NCBI RefSeq assembly: GCF_010093535.1
Contig: NW_022985167.1
Location: forward strand, 1,345,335 to 1,409,334
Source: Lindgomyces ingoldianus
Taxonomy: Eukaryota > Ascomycota > Dothideomycetes > Pleosporales > Lindgomycetaceae
DNA length: 64,000 nucleotides
Reading direction: 5' to 3'
Shown in pieces: positions 11,634 through 23,867 of the stretch. Numbering within the stretch: position 1 is the first letter of the stretch; each line of letters starts with the position of its first letter. The notes under the pieces were generated by a model. That model did no database searches, was not told where the DNA came from, and saw only the letters and a program-made list of their open reading frames with translations. Made by a program: the position numbers and the translations under genes.

Positions 11634-12653
11634 TCCGCAATAGTGAGCGAGGTCTCGAGTCTGCAGGTGCTCAGAGTATCAGCTGGAGAGGCAGGCGAGT
11701 TGCATGAAAGGTCGCTGGTCGAGACGCAGGGGGTGTAGGCACAGACAGGTAGCATGCGTGCACCCAGCCGCGGCGGGCTGTGGGCAGCAGAGAGAGGGTG
11801 AATGAGCGACGGCGGGACTTGCAGCGCGGGGGAGCAGGAGAAGAGAGTGATGTACAATGCGGTTCAGGAGACAGGCCCCGGAGGAGGTGTTGAATGCGCG
11901 CTGGCGTGAAGGCTTTGGGACTCCGCGATAAGAAACACGGCCACAACCGGATTAGGAACGCACCCTGGCAAATGGCTTACCAGCGCTCGAGGGCTACTTG
12001 CCGTGACCAAAGCGAATTGGACGGCAGAGCGGGACAGCACCGAGACAGCGGGGTGCGGTTGCGGTGTGCGGTGAGCAGATGGAGCGATGTTGAGGTGACG
12101 AGAGATGTTCCAGGTTGCTTGGTCCGTGGGGAGTGGGAGAACTTAGGTGAGGGCTGGCGTCACTCAGTCGGCCAATGAACCCTGCCGATCGTTCGCCTTG
12201 ACAAGTCACCTCTCCGGATGCTACTCGCTGCCCGAAGTCATCGAGCCTCGCGCCGCGGCTATGCGCTCTGCAGGGTGTTAATACGGGGGTTTTTGCCGCA
12301 GCTTCACTTTTGGGGGTTGCAGCAAATGCGTGGGCATGGAGGGGGATTGTGCCTCTCATGTGAACATCTGAGTGGTGAGAAGCAAGCCCCGAGCAGATGC
12401 CCCACGTCCCGTGCCGATTGGCTGCTCAGCGGCCACGCTTCCACTTGGCTGCCTGTGTTTTGTCGAAAAAGTCCCTTGAGGATGCACCGCGTTAAGCTCT
12501 TGCACCGAGCGTGGGACAAGAGCTTGACCAAGGCTATGTCATTGTGCCCATCGTCGTCATCGCATGCTGAGGCAGGTGCCAATGCCAATTGGTGCTCAGC
12601 ACATGGGAGGCTCTCTATATTATACACCGTCTTCTCGTCGCCACCGCTAATCT
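11634..12653. other. intergenic, probably cyclin promoter/leader and PRE3 downstream region
   Basis: About 1 kb, GC-richer than the repeat island at 5-8 kb. It lies upstream of the cyclin gene and downstream of PRE3. Open frames on both strands exist but show no domain or codon pattern I trust. Confidence 0.4.
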
Positions 12654-13544
12654 CTACTGCTGGCCGGGACCTCTGTAGTTCTGGTCGGGGAGGTACAGAT
12701 GTCGCTGCGCCCCCCGAGCCGTGAGCACCACCATCCGAATGACACCGCCAGAGCTACCATCCCACTTGATTGCCTCCTGCAGCGCTCCCTTGACGAATTT
12801 GATGCCCTCCTGCTCCGTCATGCCCTCCTGCCAGTTTGCGTCGCAGTATCCATAGATGTACGTAGACCCGGACCCACCGATTGCGTACGCCTGCTTGTGG
12901 AGAGAACCGCCAAGGGGAATCGAGTACACTTGGCCGCCGTGTCGGTGGTCATACCCGGCGATGATCATGCCTGCCCTGGCCAGATATTAATGTGGAATCA
13001 AAACAGCCGATCCCCTAGACTCACGAGAGCTGGTCCTTGTTATCATAGCAGAGTTCCTGGAAGATGGCTGCCGCCGTCTGTGTGGTTGGAGGCTCATCGT
13101 TCGTGATGCCGTACATGCCAAGGTGGTAATGGACAATGTCTGCAACAGCTTGCGTGTCTGCCGCCGAACCGGATCGACAACACCAGATGGTGTCGTGGAC
13201 TTGGGTAAGTTTGTCCGTCACCCGATTCGCTATGTACGCACCCGTTGTTGTTCTGCTGTCTGCGCCTAATATCACGCCGTCTTTGAAGTTGATTGCCATG
13301 CTAAGCGATACGTTAGACGGCTACGCTGGGCGCAGGGAAGGCCTAGAGACAAACATTGAGGTTCCGAGGCTATTGAAGTCCGTTAGCTTTGTAGGATAGG
13401 AAATGAGGCAGGTTCCATACTTGACTTCTCCCTTCTTCAGGTGGTTCATATCGATGTGAATGCCATCTGCAGAGAGTGAGCTTGGAGCTCCCAAAGGCCT
13501 TGTGATGCGTAGTTACCTTCTCCCAGCATGCCGGTGGACGTCAT
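12654..13544 (-). CDS. PRE3: 20S proteasome subunit beta1 (caspase-like activity)
   Basis: Five exons: 13517-13544, 13421-13466, 13355-13369, 13025-13300 and 12654-12975; 228 residues. Beta1 carries the post-acidic (caspase-like) activity of the 20S core. The propeptide ([27 protein letters not shown]) is followed by the catalytic Thr28 in [13 protein letters not shown], matching the yeast Pre3 cleavage site; [38 protein letters not shown] and [13 protein letters not shown] blocks are all present. Exon 3 is only 15 nt and encodes the cleavage site with the catalytic Thr, so annotation software may miss it. The acceptor of the last intron was set at 12976 because it restores the conserved SAG of the NKD-SAG-IIAGYD region. 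A block upstream is shared with PRE10. Confidence 0.95.
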
Positions 13545-14099
13545 AATGAGCTTGGTGGGCGGTCGAGAAACGAACGTGAGAGGGAGGACGTTTGGGGGTG
13601 AGGCAGTAGCGGTAGTGTGGCTGGAGAGGTGCTTGGAGAGGTGCGTTGTTGATGGAGTTCAGGCTGCGGTGAGTTGCGCGTAGAGCTTCTCGCTATTTCC
13701 GGTTAGCGCACACCTAATCTCTTGGCAGAGATGGTGCACGTGACAGTTCGTACTAACGTTGAACCCTTGAAGCTTAACGCCACTTGGTGAAACGTGAACA
13801 TCATCGCATCATGCACGTATTCCATGAAGCGACGAGCATATGGGCGGATCTGGCAGATTGAGTCTCTGTCTTCGCATTCTTGCCTTCATGCTACAGCTGT
13901 CCCAAGCACCGCTGGGCTTCGTCAATTGGTGGCGCTAAGACCGCCCAGGCCTCGAGTTTACTCGAACGTCACTCAACGACAGTCACCTACTGCTGTTTCG
14001 AGGTCTTCCTCTCTCTTTACCGCTCGATTGAACCCCCTCGAGTCAAGCTGTCGTCCGCTCAGCGGACTTTTAGAGGTGGCCCCCTCAAATCAGCGCAGG
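13545..14099. other. divergent intergenic region between PRE3 and the BEM46-like gene
   Basis: 555 bp between two diverging genes, so it should contain both promoters. It carries the 82-bp block listed next. An open frame on the plus strand runs from ATG 13794 in frame into the hydrolase gene and could encode a longer N-terminus (102 extra residues). Confidence 0.5.
13647..13728. promoter_or_regulatory. 82-bp block shared with the upstream region of PRE10
   Basis: Aligned by eye to 55137-55218 without gaps, 72 of 82 positions are identical. The longest identical run is 24 bp (TTCAGGCTGCGG then TGAGTTGCGCGT). The block begins 103 bp upstream of the PRE3 start codon, in the same orientation to the gene as in PRE10. 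On the plus strand 13669-13728 looks like a complete 60-nt intron: GTGAGT donor, CTAAT branch site, TTGGCAG acceptor. The function is not known; see findings. Confidence 0.7.
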
Positions 14100-15314
14100 A
14101 TGAGTTCCACACTCGACTCGTTCATGTCTTACCTTCGGGTGCCCCTGATCGCGTCGTCTGGAATTGCAGCATTGCTCAGCGGGGTCCTCTACTTCAAGCA
14201 GAAGTAAGGACTCCTTTTAAGAACCCCACAGCGTCCACCCTCTATATGACTTGTTAACCTATGCCAGCGAGATTATATATCCCAGGAACATACCTCCAGA
14301 TGCACGCACGAACGTCCCGCGTCCATCGCAATTTGGCATTACGGACTTTGAGGAGCTCATGATTCCGACCCCCGACGGTGAATCCCTCAGTGCCTTCTAT
14401 CTTCGAGCGAACAAACAGCATGCTCGCAACGTAACCATTCTCATGTTCCATGGAAATGCAGGTAACATTGGCTACCGGCTTCCTATTGCGAGGATTCTCG
14501 AGAACGACCTTGGGTGCAATGTTTTGATGTTGCAGTATCGAGGCTATGGCTTGTCGTCTGGGACGCCTAATGAGAAGGGACTTATGATCGATGCTCAGAC
14601 TGGGCTGGATTATATAAGACAGAGATCTGAACTCCGCGGAACCCGAATTGTGCTCTACGGGCAAAGTTTGGGAGGAGCTGTGAGCATCGCATTAGTTGCA
14701 AGAAACCAGACGCAAGGCGACATTACGGGAATGATACTAGAGAATACGTTCACGTCTATCCGAAAGCTGATACCTAGGTAAGAAATACTCTGAAATGTGT
14801 ATACCGTTGAACTAAATCCATTCAGTGCTTTTCCACCTGCTAAATATCTTGCGCCACTCTGCCATCAGGTGTGGCCAAGTGAAGAGACGCTCCCTCAGAT
14901 AACTGGCATTCCAATTCTGTTCCTCAGTGGTCTTCAAGATGAGATAGTCCCGTAAGTTTGATTTCCATCTTTACCCGGTAAGGTGAGATTCCTTGGTATT
15001 TGCCGCGACCTGGCCCTTGGAAAGAAAGATTTCCATTCACGGCATAAGCAATCGCACCTCAACCAGCGACGAGAGCTCTGTGGTATTGCCAAACGGATGC
15101 CCTGGTGTTTCAGACCTGAATAGCTGACTATGATGCTAGACCATCACACATGGCGCAACTTTACAGGGTTTGCCGATCCGAAACAAAGATCTGGAAAGAG
15201 CTTCCACAAGGAAGTCACAACGACACAGTCGCAGAGCCAGGCTACTTCGCATACATCGACGACTTCATCTCAGAGCACGCAGCTCGCGGAAACGGCACTT
15301 GCCGTAAAATCTGA
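14100..15314 (+). CDS. alpha/beta hydrolase, BEM46/ABHD13 family
   Basis: Four exons: 14100-14203, 14268-14777, 14826-14951 and 15140-15314; 304 residues from this start. A hydrophobic segment near residues 14-31 suggests membrane anchoring, as known for BEM46 proteins, which sit at the plasma membrane/ER and in Neurospora affect hyphal polarity; their substrate is unknown. The fold is clear: oxyanion motif FHGNAGN, nucleophile Ser167 in GQSLGG, acid Asp243 in LQDEIVP and His272 in GSHNDT. The last intron is long (188 nt). The frame is open further upstream to 13794, but the start at 14100 lies right before the membrane helix as in relatives; an extended form cannot be excluded. Confidence 0.9.
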
Positions 15315-16149
15315 ATACACGCTACAGACACCTAGGGTCTTTGATTTCTGCATGCAGGAACTAGTACGTTACTGAAGCATTGATGCAAGCAGTTGGTAAT
15401 TGTGCGCTCTAGCCTGCTTTACGATTGATAGGGTTCATTGGTTCCTAGATCCCGCATATATCCTTGAGCTTTTGCATCCTTCAACTATGTAATCGCGAGA
15501 GGCTACAGATAGCACAAAATATCGTCTCAATACAGTATTACCGGCTGTTATGACTACACCGTGCTTCCTGCCGGTTATGACGAGCTAAGATCCAGGGGTT
15601 TATGGCAGTTGGAGGATCGACACCGCATTTTAACAATCATAGGGAGGCCAGCTACATGAAACCGGGAATGAGGGCATTTCAGAGAGTACATGAGGCAAGT
15701 TTGTCCCGTGGTAGTGATACATGGCGGATCATCATAGCTTTGGAGTCGATTTATTGCCGGATGCTCTACTACGATATATCTTGATAGCATGCAATGCTAT
15801 ATTTGGTCCTTAGATCTACGAGCACGCGCATAGGCCTGCAACACGACCTGGCGGGATTTGCAAGATCTCCAGGGGATCTATGCCGGCATTGATGTGGGCT
15901 GAAACTGCAGCCGTGTGTATCGTCTGATCATTGCGTCGGTCTATTGTACAGTACAAGGCCTCTGATGAGCGGACCGCTACCTTCGCCATTCTCAAGGCCC
16001 GTCCATAGAAACTGCATGAAGCTACTAGAAACAAAACGTAGATTTATAATGGGGACGCCAATATGTATTTTATGTAATTTTTCCAGCACGATTATCGCCC
16101 ACACCCAAAACACTAAATTGTCAGCTTACCTACAAGAAGCGCGTCGGTA
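15315..16149. other. intergenic, no gene seen
   Basis: Downstream of the BEM46-like gene, leading into the transposon relic. Only short, unrelated open frames. Confidence 0.4.
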
Positions 16150-17075
16150 TTCACGCACTGACTGAAATTAGATAGATACAGAGAGGAGTCGCCCAGAAGC
16201 TAGGGATTCCACCAAGGACTCTTTCCAGACAAGTCACTTCTACACTGCCTTGTTCGCTATGCTACTAAGAATGCTGAATAACTTCGGCAAGCTAGAGAGG
16301 GGATTGCCTATGAGTTAGGGATCAACATCTGCTATTGAACACTTATTCAGGCCTTGGAAGAAAAGAAGCTCTACCACTGTTGGAGGGCAACGCGTAAGCC
16401 TCTCCTCGCTAAGCAGCACGAAAGCCTCGCAGTTATAGCAGGCATCCGAGCACCTTTGGTGGACAAAAGAGCAGTCGACTAGAATTGGTTACAGCGATGA
16501 GATGTCAGCTCACACAGGCCCGGGTGAGCTGTGGGGTTACTCTCAGACCCAAGGAGCGCTTTCTCCTTAATTGCCTTGTCCCAAAAGTCAAGGGGTTTTA
16601 GCAGCTGTTTAGTATAGACTATTATCTCACTTAAAATTAAAGAGCCGTTAATATTCTTTAAGAGTGATGTACCAAGCTTACCAGAGTGACCATAACGCCT
16701 TAAATACTGAAAGGAATTTTTCTGCATAGAAGACAACTCTACTGTACACTGCCCAAAGACTAGTACGGCTGCCTTCCAACCTCTAGGAATTAATAAGGCG
16801 TTATGGCCAGCTAACTCACCAGACCTCAGCCCAATAAATAAAAAACGCTTGGCGGCTGCTGAAGTAGTGGCTAAGCAAGCGCTTTTTAAAGACTGATGAT
16901 GAGGTAAAATAATACCTCAAGGAGGAGGGGGAAAAGATTCAGGTTAGCGGCTTTAAAAAAGTATATTACTTCTATAAGAGACTACTGCTAGGCAGTTATC
17001 TAGGCGTGCGGCGGGTATACCAAGTGATAAATGACGATTGGATGGCTTTTTGTACGCAATTTAGATAGAAAAACA
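16150..17075 (+). mobile_element. decayed Tc1/mariner-type transposon
   Basis: Translated pieces in changing plus-strand frames are recognisably a Tc1-like transposase: near 16185 GVAQKLGIPPRTL (helix-turn-helix), near 16350 ALEEKKLYHCWRATRKPLLAK, near 16490 YSDEMSAHTGPGELWGY (first Asp of the DDE/D triad), near 16800 LWPANSPDLSPIN (the hallmark just before the last catalytic residue), and a C-terminal VRRVYQVINDDW-like end. There are many frameshifts and stops, so it is dead. Clear terminal inverted repeats were not found; the boundaries are approximate. Confidence 0.75.
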
Positions 17076-19247
17076 ACATTTCTAAGCCATTTCCTGCACG
17101 GACCATACGGCCTAGACCCGGGCGACGCCAGCAGTCCGTTTATGAGATGGCAGAGTATCATGTGGCAAAGTTAATGGCGAGACGGCGTGTCATGTGAGGT
17201 GCGCAAATCCGACCCTTGTGTACAAGCGCGAGTGGTGGCTGTGCCTCCACGACAGTCTACTTCTGGCAAATGGCAAACACTCACTCAAACTGTCCCGCCG
17301 GAACATTTTAACATTTCCCGAAGGATGGATGGCACAGGGTGGTGTTCGGCACCTCGGGAGGAAGGTTTCTGGCTGGACCCTGGAACTCCTGACGGCCGCT
17401 AGCGACACTACGCCACTCGATGACATATGTGGAGCACCTGGTGGGAAGCTTGTTTTAGCTCATGGGAAAACAACCCCTGGCACCGGGAAAAGCCAGTCTC
17501 CCATCAAAATTTCCCATGGTGGCGCATGGACAAATCCTACTATGCTCCCCACTTGCTCGTCATCTCAAAAAACCGGCGACTTGAGCAATTTCATCATACG
17601 GCAGCACGAACGAGCCGCCTACTTCGACATTTGTAGAAGCGTTTCTCACTTTTTCTTCACCACCAAGCCAATCCAGGTGTCGCGTCCGCTACGATGTTGC
17701 GCGGTCAGAAAGAGATGTCGATCCCGGCCAGGCCAACCATACTGTTGTCCACATGTCATCCCAGGCGGTCAGGCCGAGCGTGGCAAATGCCCGCGCCCGC
17801 TTCACTCATTCTCAATTGGCAGACCAGCTGGAAACTGAACGGATGGCTAGTCAAGGCGGCGCCTCTGGCTGACCACTCCATCCCCAGTTGTGGCGTTGGG
17901 TCACTTTGAGTGGTTCCAAAACGCACCGCTGCTCGTCCCATGCCTTCACCCTTTCCCCTCTGAGTCAACGCAGCCCCTGCGCTGTTCTTTTGCCTGATTA
18001 TTTCGAATGCCCTTTGATGCCAACGCTCGCCGCCAGCAAGCTTTGTTCCTGCTAAGCAACGATTCCTTGGGCCACGCGGCATGCCATTCCTGTTCTTTGA
18101 AGTGATACCAAGTCGACAGAGCGCTGACGCACTGGTGCCTTCGTCGTCTCCCGCTGCTTGCTCCCTGATTGGTCCATCATGAATAGCATTGGACAGTTGT
18201 TCGGGGTAGTCTTTCTTAGGATTACTTCAGGCTTTTGGCTAACCTGGAGAAAAATGCCCGGAGGCGTGAAAAAGCTCCGGAGTTCTTGCGCTCGTATCCT
18301 ACCTTTAGCACCCAAGCCGGCTTCTCGAGGTTCATAAGCTTGCTAGAAATCTCAATTGCTTGACCTCAGTATCACCCTACCCTTCCCTGAAGTTATATTT
18401 TCCCACTGCTAAACATTAATTTTAGCACTTCAACATAGCAAAACTAGGTTGAAGGAGGTCTGCTAAACTTTGCATAGTTTGTCGAAAATCAGCGCCTCCG
18501 GTCCATGGCAGTCTAGAAACAGGATTTACTCGCCACACTTGACCGAGCGCTCCATGCTAACACTTTCTACTTCACCCGCCGACTTCGTTTCAAAAATCAG
18601 CTTCCAGTTCCAACCCTGCTCTCTGTCTTGGAGATCAATTCGCCTCCGAAGCATCGGTCTCGGAGCCAACTGCGCCACGGCCATCCTCGAGGACCACATC
18701 TGCATATCTCCTAGACCACTCACGACGCCAGAGACCGCTCAAGTCAGAGGCAATTAAGGCAGATATCTTCTAAAATACTCGTGCGGCATTCCTGTTTGAT
18801 GCTGGGACTCGCACAGAACGCATCTTGAGCCCCTCTCGCCTCTCCAGCCTCTTAAGACCAACCCGCACACGCGCTTTCCCCTTCTTATCATCGTTGCCGT
18901 TGTGCTGTCAAGCCCCATAAGGCGTCAAGAGCCCTCTTCTGCCGCCTGACTGGCCACGTATCTTTAATCATCTCCTTCGTTCCGCTCGAAGCGGGCTCGA
19001 TCCTTCCACGCTTCTTTTTTACTTTGATTCTTCTCACCGTCTCCAACGTCTTATTGGCATACTCTCCAGGACGATTATTTTTCACAGCCTACTCATTTCG
19101 GTACTCATACACTCCGGCTCGCCACTCGGTTTAACACCGATTCTGATATAGGACCAGGTACGTTTTGCGTTCAATTGCGATTTCCTCAAATTTGCTTGAA
19201 ACTTTTGTGCACTGTCGTTCACATTCCACCTTCAAATATGGACTGAC
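17076..19247. other. long upstream region of the YTH gene, no gene seen
   Basis: About 2.2 kb. Two overlapping open frames at 17187-17838 have no family features and lie in GC-rich DNA where chance frames are long. From about 18840 to 19247 the plus strand is pyrimidine-rich, as expected for a long leader of the RNA-binding protein gene that follows. Confidence 0.4.
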
Positions 19248-21440
19248 ATGGCATTCGTTTGGGTACAGCAGTGGATCGCTCTTCCTGTCGTTTATGAGGA
19301 TCAAATGGGCGACTTACCTTCTGGATCCGTTTCCCTGCCTTTGGATACCACGGCAGCTAGTCTTGCGCACGATGAGCACCAATACCTCACCAGCGCCTCT
19401 GCGCCAACCCTCAGGTCCCCGAGTGACAATGCGCCTTTCTACTCACAGCTCAGCTCAATTACACAGGGCCAAGTCCCCCCCGACCTTCGTTCCCCTGCGC
19501 ACCTAGGAAACCCACAGTATCTAATGCAAAACCAAGACACATCTCCCTTAAACATGGGCTCGATGATGAGCGGGCTTCCAGGCTATCCTTCGATGGAATC
19601 CGTTCATGACAATCCTCAGACTCACCAACAGATCCCGCGATCCCTTTCTGGCGCCTCAAGTTCCACGCTTGTTTACCAACTCCAACAGAATACTCAGATG
19701 CCTAATCACGGTTCTGGTTCTGTTCTAGTACACTCTTCTTATGGCCCTGGATTTGGTCAGAGTCAATTCCAACAGAACTTTGTTCCTGCGCAAGCACCAC
19801 AGCATGCGACCTACGCGCCCTTTCATGGAAACCAACAGCGGTTAGGTTCCTCGAACCCAATACAAACCCCATACCAAAACTTCCACCCACCGTCCCCATA
19901 CCTCTACTATCCTACATCGTATGGCCCACAAGGACAATTCCCTCAAGGGTTCCCAGCCCAGGGGGGGCAGTCACAAGCGATGTTTGGACGAAGACTAAGT
20001 CTACCATCCAGCCAAGTGCCTCCAATGGGACAGAATTTGGATCCGTCTCAGCATGAATGCGGTTACTTCGGAACAAATCGCATGACTGGGGGACTTCAAG
20101 CAGACAATGGGCAACTCGGTGCAATACTGGGTGGGCTGAATACGCAAGGTAAGCGTTGGTACAGCCTTGAAGAAAAAAAAAAAAAACGCTGAAATAGCTT
20201 GACTGACAACTATGAACAGGAATTATCAAGCCAGTACCCTCCAGTTCGATACCTCGCGGGCCGCCCCGAAAACCCAAACAGTCCGGACACGCGCTCTGGG
20301 TTGGGAATCTTCCTCCGGGGACAACTGTTGTTGACCTGAAGGACCATTTTTCGCGCGACGCAACAAAAGACATCGAGAGTCTCTTCCTCATCTCCAAGAG
20401 CAACTGCGCATTTGTCAACTATCGTACCGAGGATTCTTGCACAGCAGCTATGCATAGATTTCACGATTCAAGGTTCCATGGAGTTCGGTTGGTGTGTCGG
20501 CTTCGGCGCAGCTCCGCTCCTACCTCTGGCGTGCCTACAGGACCTTCAGCGATGGTAGGGAATCAGCCAGGGAATACCTCTCCTCCCAAGTCGCCTCAAG
20601 TTGTTGAAGTTGAAGAAGCCCAAGGAGAAGCTACAGAGCCCGCCCCTCACCAGAATGACGAAATTAGCAGAGAAGCTTCTACAGCCACTGAGAAATACTT
20701 CATCGTTAAGAGTCTTACGTTACAGGATCTTGAGCTTAGTGTTAAGAATGGCATTTGGGCGACTCAGTCGCACAATGAAAACGTGTTGAACAAGGCATAT
20801 CAGGTAAGTCGATATAAATATTACCACACGAATATCTGCATACTAACAAACATAGACCGCCGAGAACGTCTATCTCATCTTCTCCGCTAACAAGTCTGGC
20901 GAATATTTTGGCTACGCAAGAATGGAGTCCCCGATCCTTGAAGACGCAAAACATATAATAAGCTCCCCCCCCAAACCCGAGAACATCATAGATGCCACGG
21001 ACGTCCCGAAATCCATTCCCACCCCTGCCACGGAGTTCGCACCTAAGGGCCGCGTCATCGATGATTCCGCACGAGGGACAATCTTCTGGGAGGCACAATT
21101 AACCGACAATGAAGCCGAAGATGGCGACCACGAGAAAGAAGTGCCCCAAGCCGAAGGCGGCACCTCGCCGGAGACGCAGACCTGGGGCAAGCCGTTCCAG
21201 GTCAAGTGGATATCTACAAACCGGCTTCCGTTTTACCGCACGCGCGGGCTCCGCAATCCTTGGAACGCCAACCGAGAAGTCAAGATTGCGAGGGATGGCA
21301 CCGAGCTCGAAACTAACGTTGGAGAGCGCTTGATCCATATGTTTCATCGTTTGGGGCCGTCAAGTGCGGCTGGTGCTGGTGCGCCAATGATGCCTCCGCC
21401 GCAGCAGATCGGTGCTCCGCCCCAGATGCGGCCGTTCTAA
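19248..21440 (+). CDS. RRM and YTH domain protein (putative m6A reader)
   Basis: Three exons: 19248-20148, 20220-20803 and 20856-21440; 689 residues if the ATG at 19248 is used. The first 300 residues are disordered and rich in Q, S, P, N and Y. An RRM follows (about 324-395; RNP2-like LWVGNLP and RNP1-like NCAFVNY). The YTH domain spans about 458-660: EKYFIVKSLTLQDLELSVKNGIWATQ with Trp480 in the cage position, YLIFSANKSGEYFGYARM, and FQVKWISTNRLPFYRTRGLRNPWN. YTH proteins bind N6-methyladenosine in RNA; the RRM+YTH layout is typical of filamentous fungi. The first intron holds an A14 homopolymer. The true start could be the Met at 19305 if an upstream exon exists. Confidence 0.88.
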
Positions 21441-23867
21441 ACCATAGAACATTACACCACACGATGTATGTCTGTTTGCCCGTCTTTAAGTATGGATCCA
21501 TCTTGCTAGGCTCAGACTGATACACACTTATTGATGTCGTTTATGGTAGTGGAGTTAAAGTCAACCATTTTTCATGCATTTTGTACGACTCTCTTTTATC
21601 TCATTCCATGTCGTCAGTACCGGCTCCCCATACCATAATATGGGAAGAAGTTATTCCACTCAACGTTCAATGAAGCGCGCGTGCATGCATCTACTGGCCA
21701 GGAACCACCGGGTACAGTACAAACAAGATCTTACGTTCTGAACATCCATCGGTTGAGATGCATATTGTATGGGATTCGATGAAGTAACGAATTTTTTGGA
21801 CTAGGAGTGCAGAGAGGAGAGAAAAGATAGGTGTTGGGCATTGGATAGTTGACATTGGGTGGTTGGCTACTCTAACATTTCGTTCCCTCTTTCTCCCTCT
21901 GGCAGTGGTAGTGGCAGATACTTTTCGAACGCCAAGTGTCATAAGCATGCAATTTGGTGGTGCGGTTGGAAATATTTTGTACAATATGTAAAGCATCGTT
22001 TTTGCTCCACTTCCTAGGCAGAGATTGCACTTCTACGCCTCTTGGCTATGTGATACAACTATCTACCTACCTTACGAGGAGCGTCCTCGTTGTTTAATAT
22101 TGTGTTATTATTTTGTCAAATTCTCTAATTCCGCGCCCAATCATGATGGGGCAACAGGTTACGTCTGAATCAGTTGATCATCATGTCCATGACGACTGAT
22201 TTACATCTACACGGAAAGCCCGACCCTCCTGTCTATCAACCTCTCGCTTGTAAAGATAGCAAGTACGTAAGGTTTCCATGTGGTAGGCCTATCATAAATT
22301 AATCGTCCGAATGATGGAGCTTGGTAGTGACGTAGGTTGGACCTTTTGAAATTCGCCACCCAGTGGTCAACCGATACTACGTACGTGTTTTGCTTACCCA
22401 TGTCTAGTCAGTTCCATTGTGGTAGGTAGTATGTCTCCGCCTCCCGTGTCCGAGGGTGCGTTTCATCTGTCCATAGCTCTTATGACGACTCGGCAGCGGC
22501 CAGCGTTACACACGGCATTGAATTAAGCGTGATAAATTTTTTTTTTGGGGGCGGGGTGAGTAAGAGGTGGCAATTTCAACGAGAACCGGTTCATTGTAGC
22601 AGCATCTTTGCCAACGACCTTTTGACTCTCTGTTCAGTAACAGCTCTCTTTCTTGCACTTTCTCTCTCTTCCATTCCTTTCTCCTTTCATTCTACCCCCA
22701 TTCCATCCCGTCCCCGTCCCGTTACACACTCTCCCACTGGTTCTCCAGTTCCATGGTGGTCTAGAACCCGAGTCATGCGCCTATGCGCTTTGGAAACCTT
22801 GGAATTTGGGCATGGCGCCCTAAGGGTTTTCCATTGGGGACTGTGCGTAGAATTAGTCTATTTTAGGTTTAGCGCATAAAGAAGAGAGTTTGGGGAAGTG
22901 TGGCGGTGCAACAGGGCTTGCGTGGATTGGGGTTAGTGAGGGGTAGGGGTATGCTTCGAGGAGCGGACAGAGGGGGTTGGGGAGGTTGGTGTCGGGTTTG
23001 GGGTGAGTTGACATGAGATTGAATCTTGAGGGGATGATAATGTGGGATAGCGGAGAGTCTGCAGGAACGGGGTAGAGAGTATGGACAGTAGTAACATCTC
23101 ACTTGCGGGATTTTCTAGAGAAAATCGCTAGCATGCAAGGTCTTTGCCAGTATTTTCAGAGACATAGGTTTGACAGAAAGTTGATAAGCCAACGCGAATA
23201 CACGATCGAAGCGTATAGCAAGCATCTCATAGTTGATTGTTCAAGAGACATGGAGCTACAATCCCTCTTTCTAAACCTCGCTATTCGTTCAGTCAAACGC
23301 TTTGTTGACCCAAGGGGTAACCTATCTTTAACTGCCTGCCCTAACCTAGCTAAAAATAAAATAAAAAAGGCACGGCACAGCACAGCTAGAATCTGTCACA
23401 TTGAAGATAGGGGCACTCTTTGAAATTCCTCGCATCAGAGATAACCGCCGGGGAATTTTTAAACACCCTAAAACCCATACAAACACACAACGCCTGCCTC
23501 CGGGCCAGGAGTATTCAAGCAGACATAGGAAAGGAGCAAGGAAACAAAAGGCAGCTCGGGAAAAGAATAGAGATAATGCGCATACAGGCAGAACCCCGTT
23601 TGCCTTACTCTTTTTACGCCTCTAGCATATCAATATCAAAGCAAGCAGAAATAGTCTTATCCAACACTTTCCCACTTGCGTTACGGTGCGTCTAAAGGGA
23701 TCCCAGAAACCCGTTTCCAACTAGGGTTTGGTCGTTTGATGAAGTATCTCCTAGTCCTTCTTCCGGATATGCTTCTGTTTCCATCGCTTCAGCTACTGCC
23801 TCTTCTCTAACTTTTTGCATATCAACCCGTATTCGTCGGGATTTGTAAGACCATTCTTCTATACGCA
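21441..23867. other. 2.4-kb region between two converging genes, no gene seen
   Basis: YTH and velB point at each other, so this holds two 3' flanks. Open frames are short. Two overlapping frames at about 23401-23695 look like worn coding sequence but I could not assign them. A T9 then G-rich run lies near 22538. Confidence 0.4.

Noticed and set aside
17194..17838. 214-codon plus-strand frame upstream of the YTH gene
   Set aside because: No domain, no splice context, overlapping alternative frames of similar length; best explained by GC-rich DNA.
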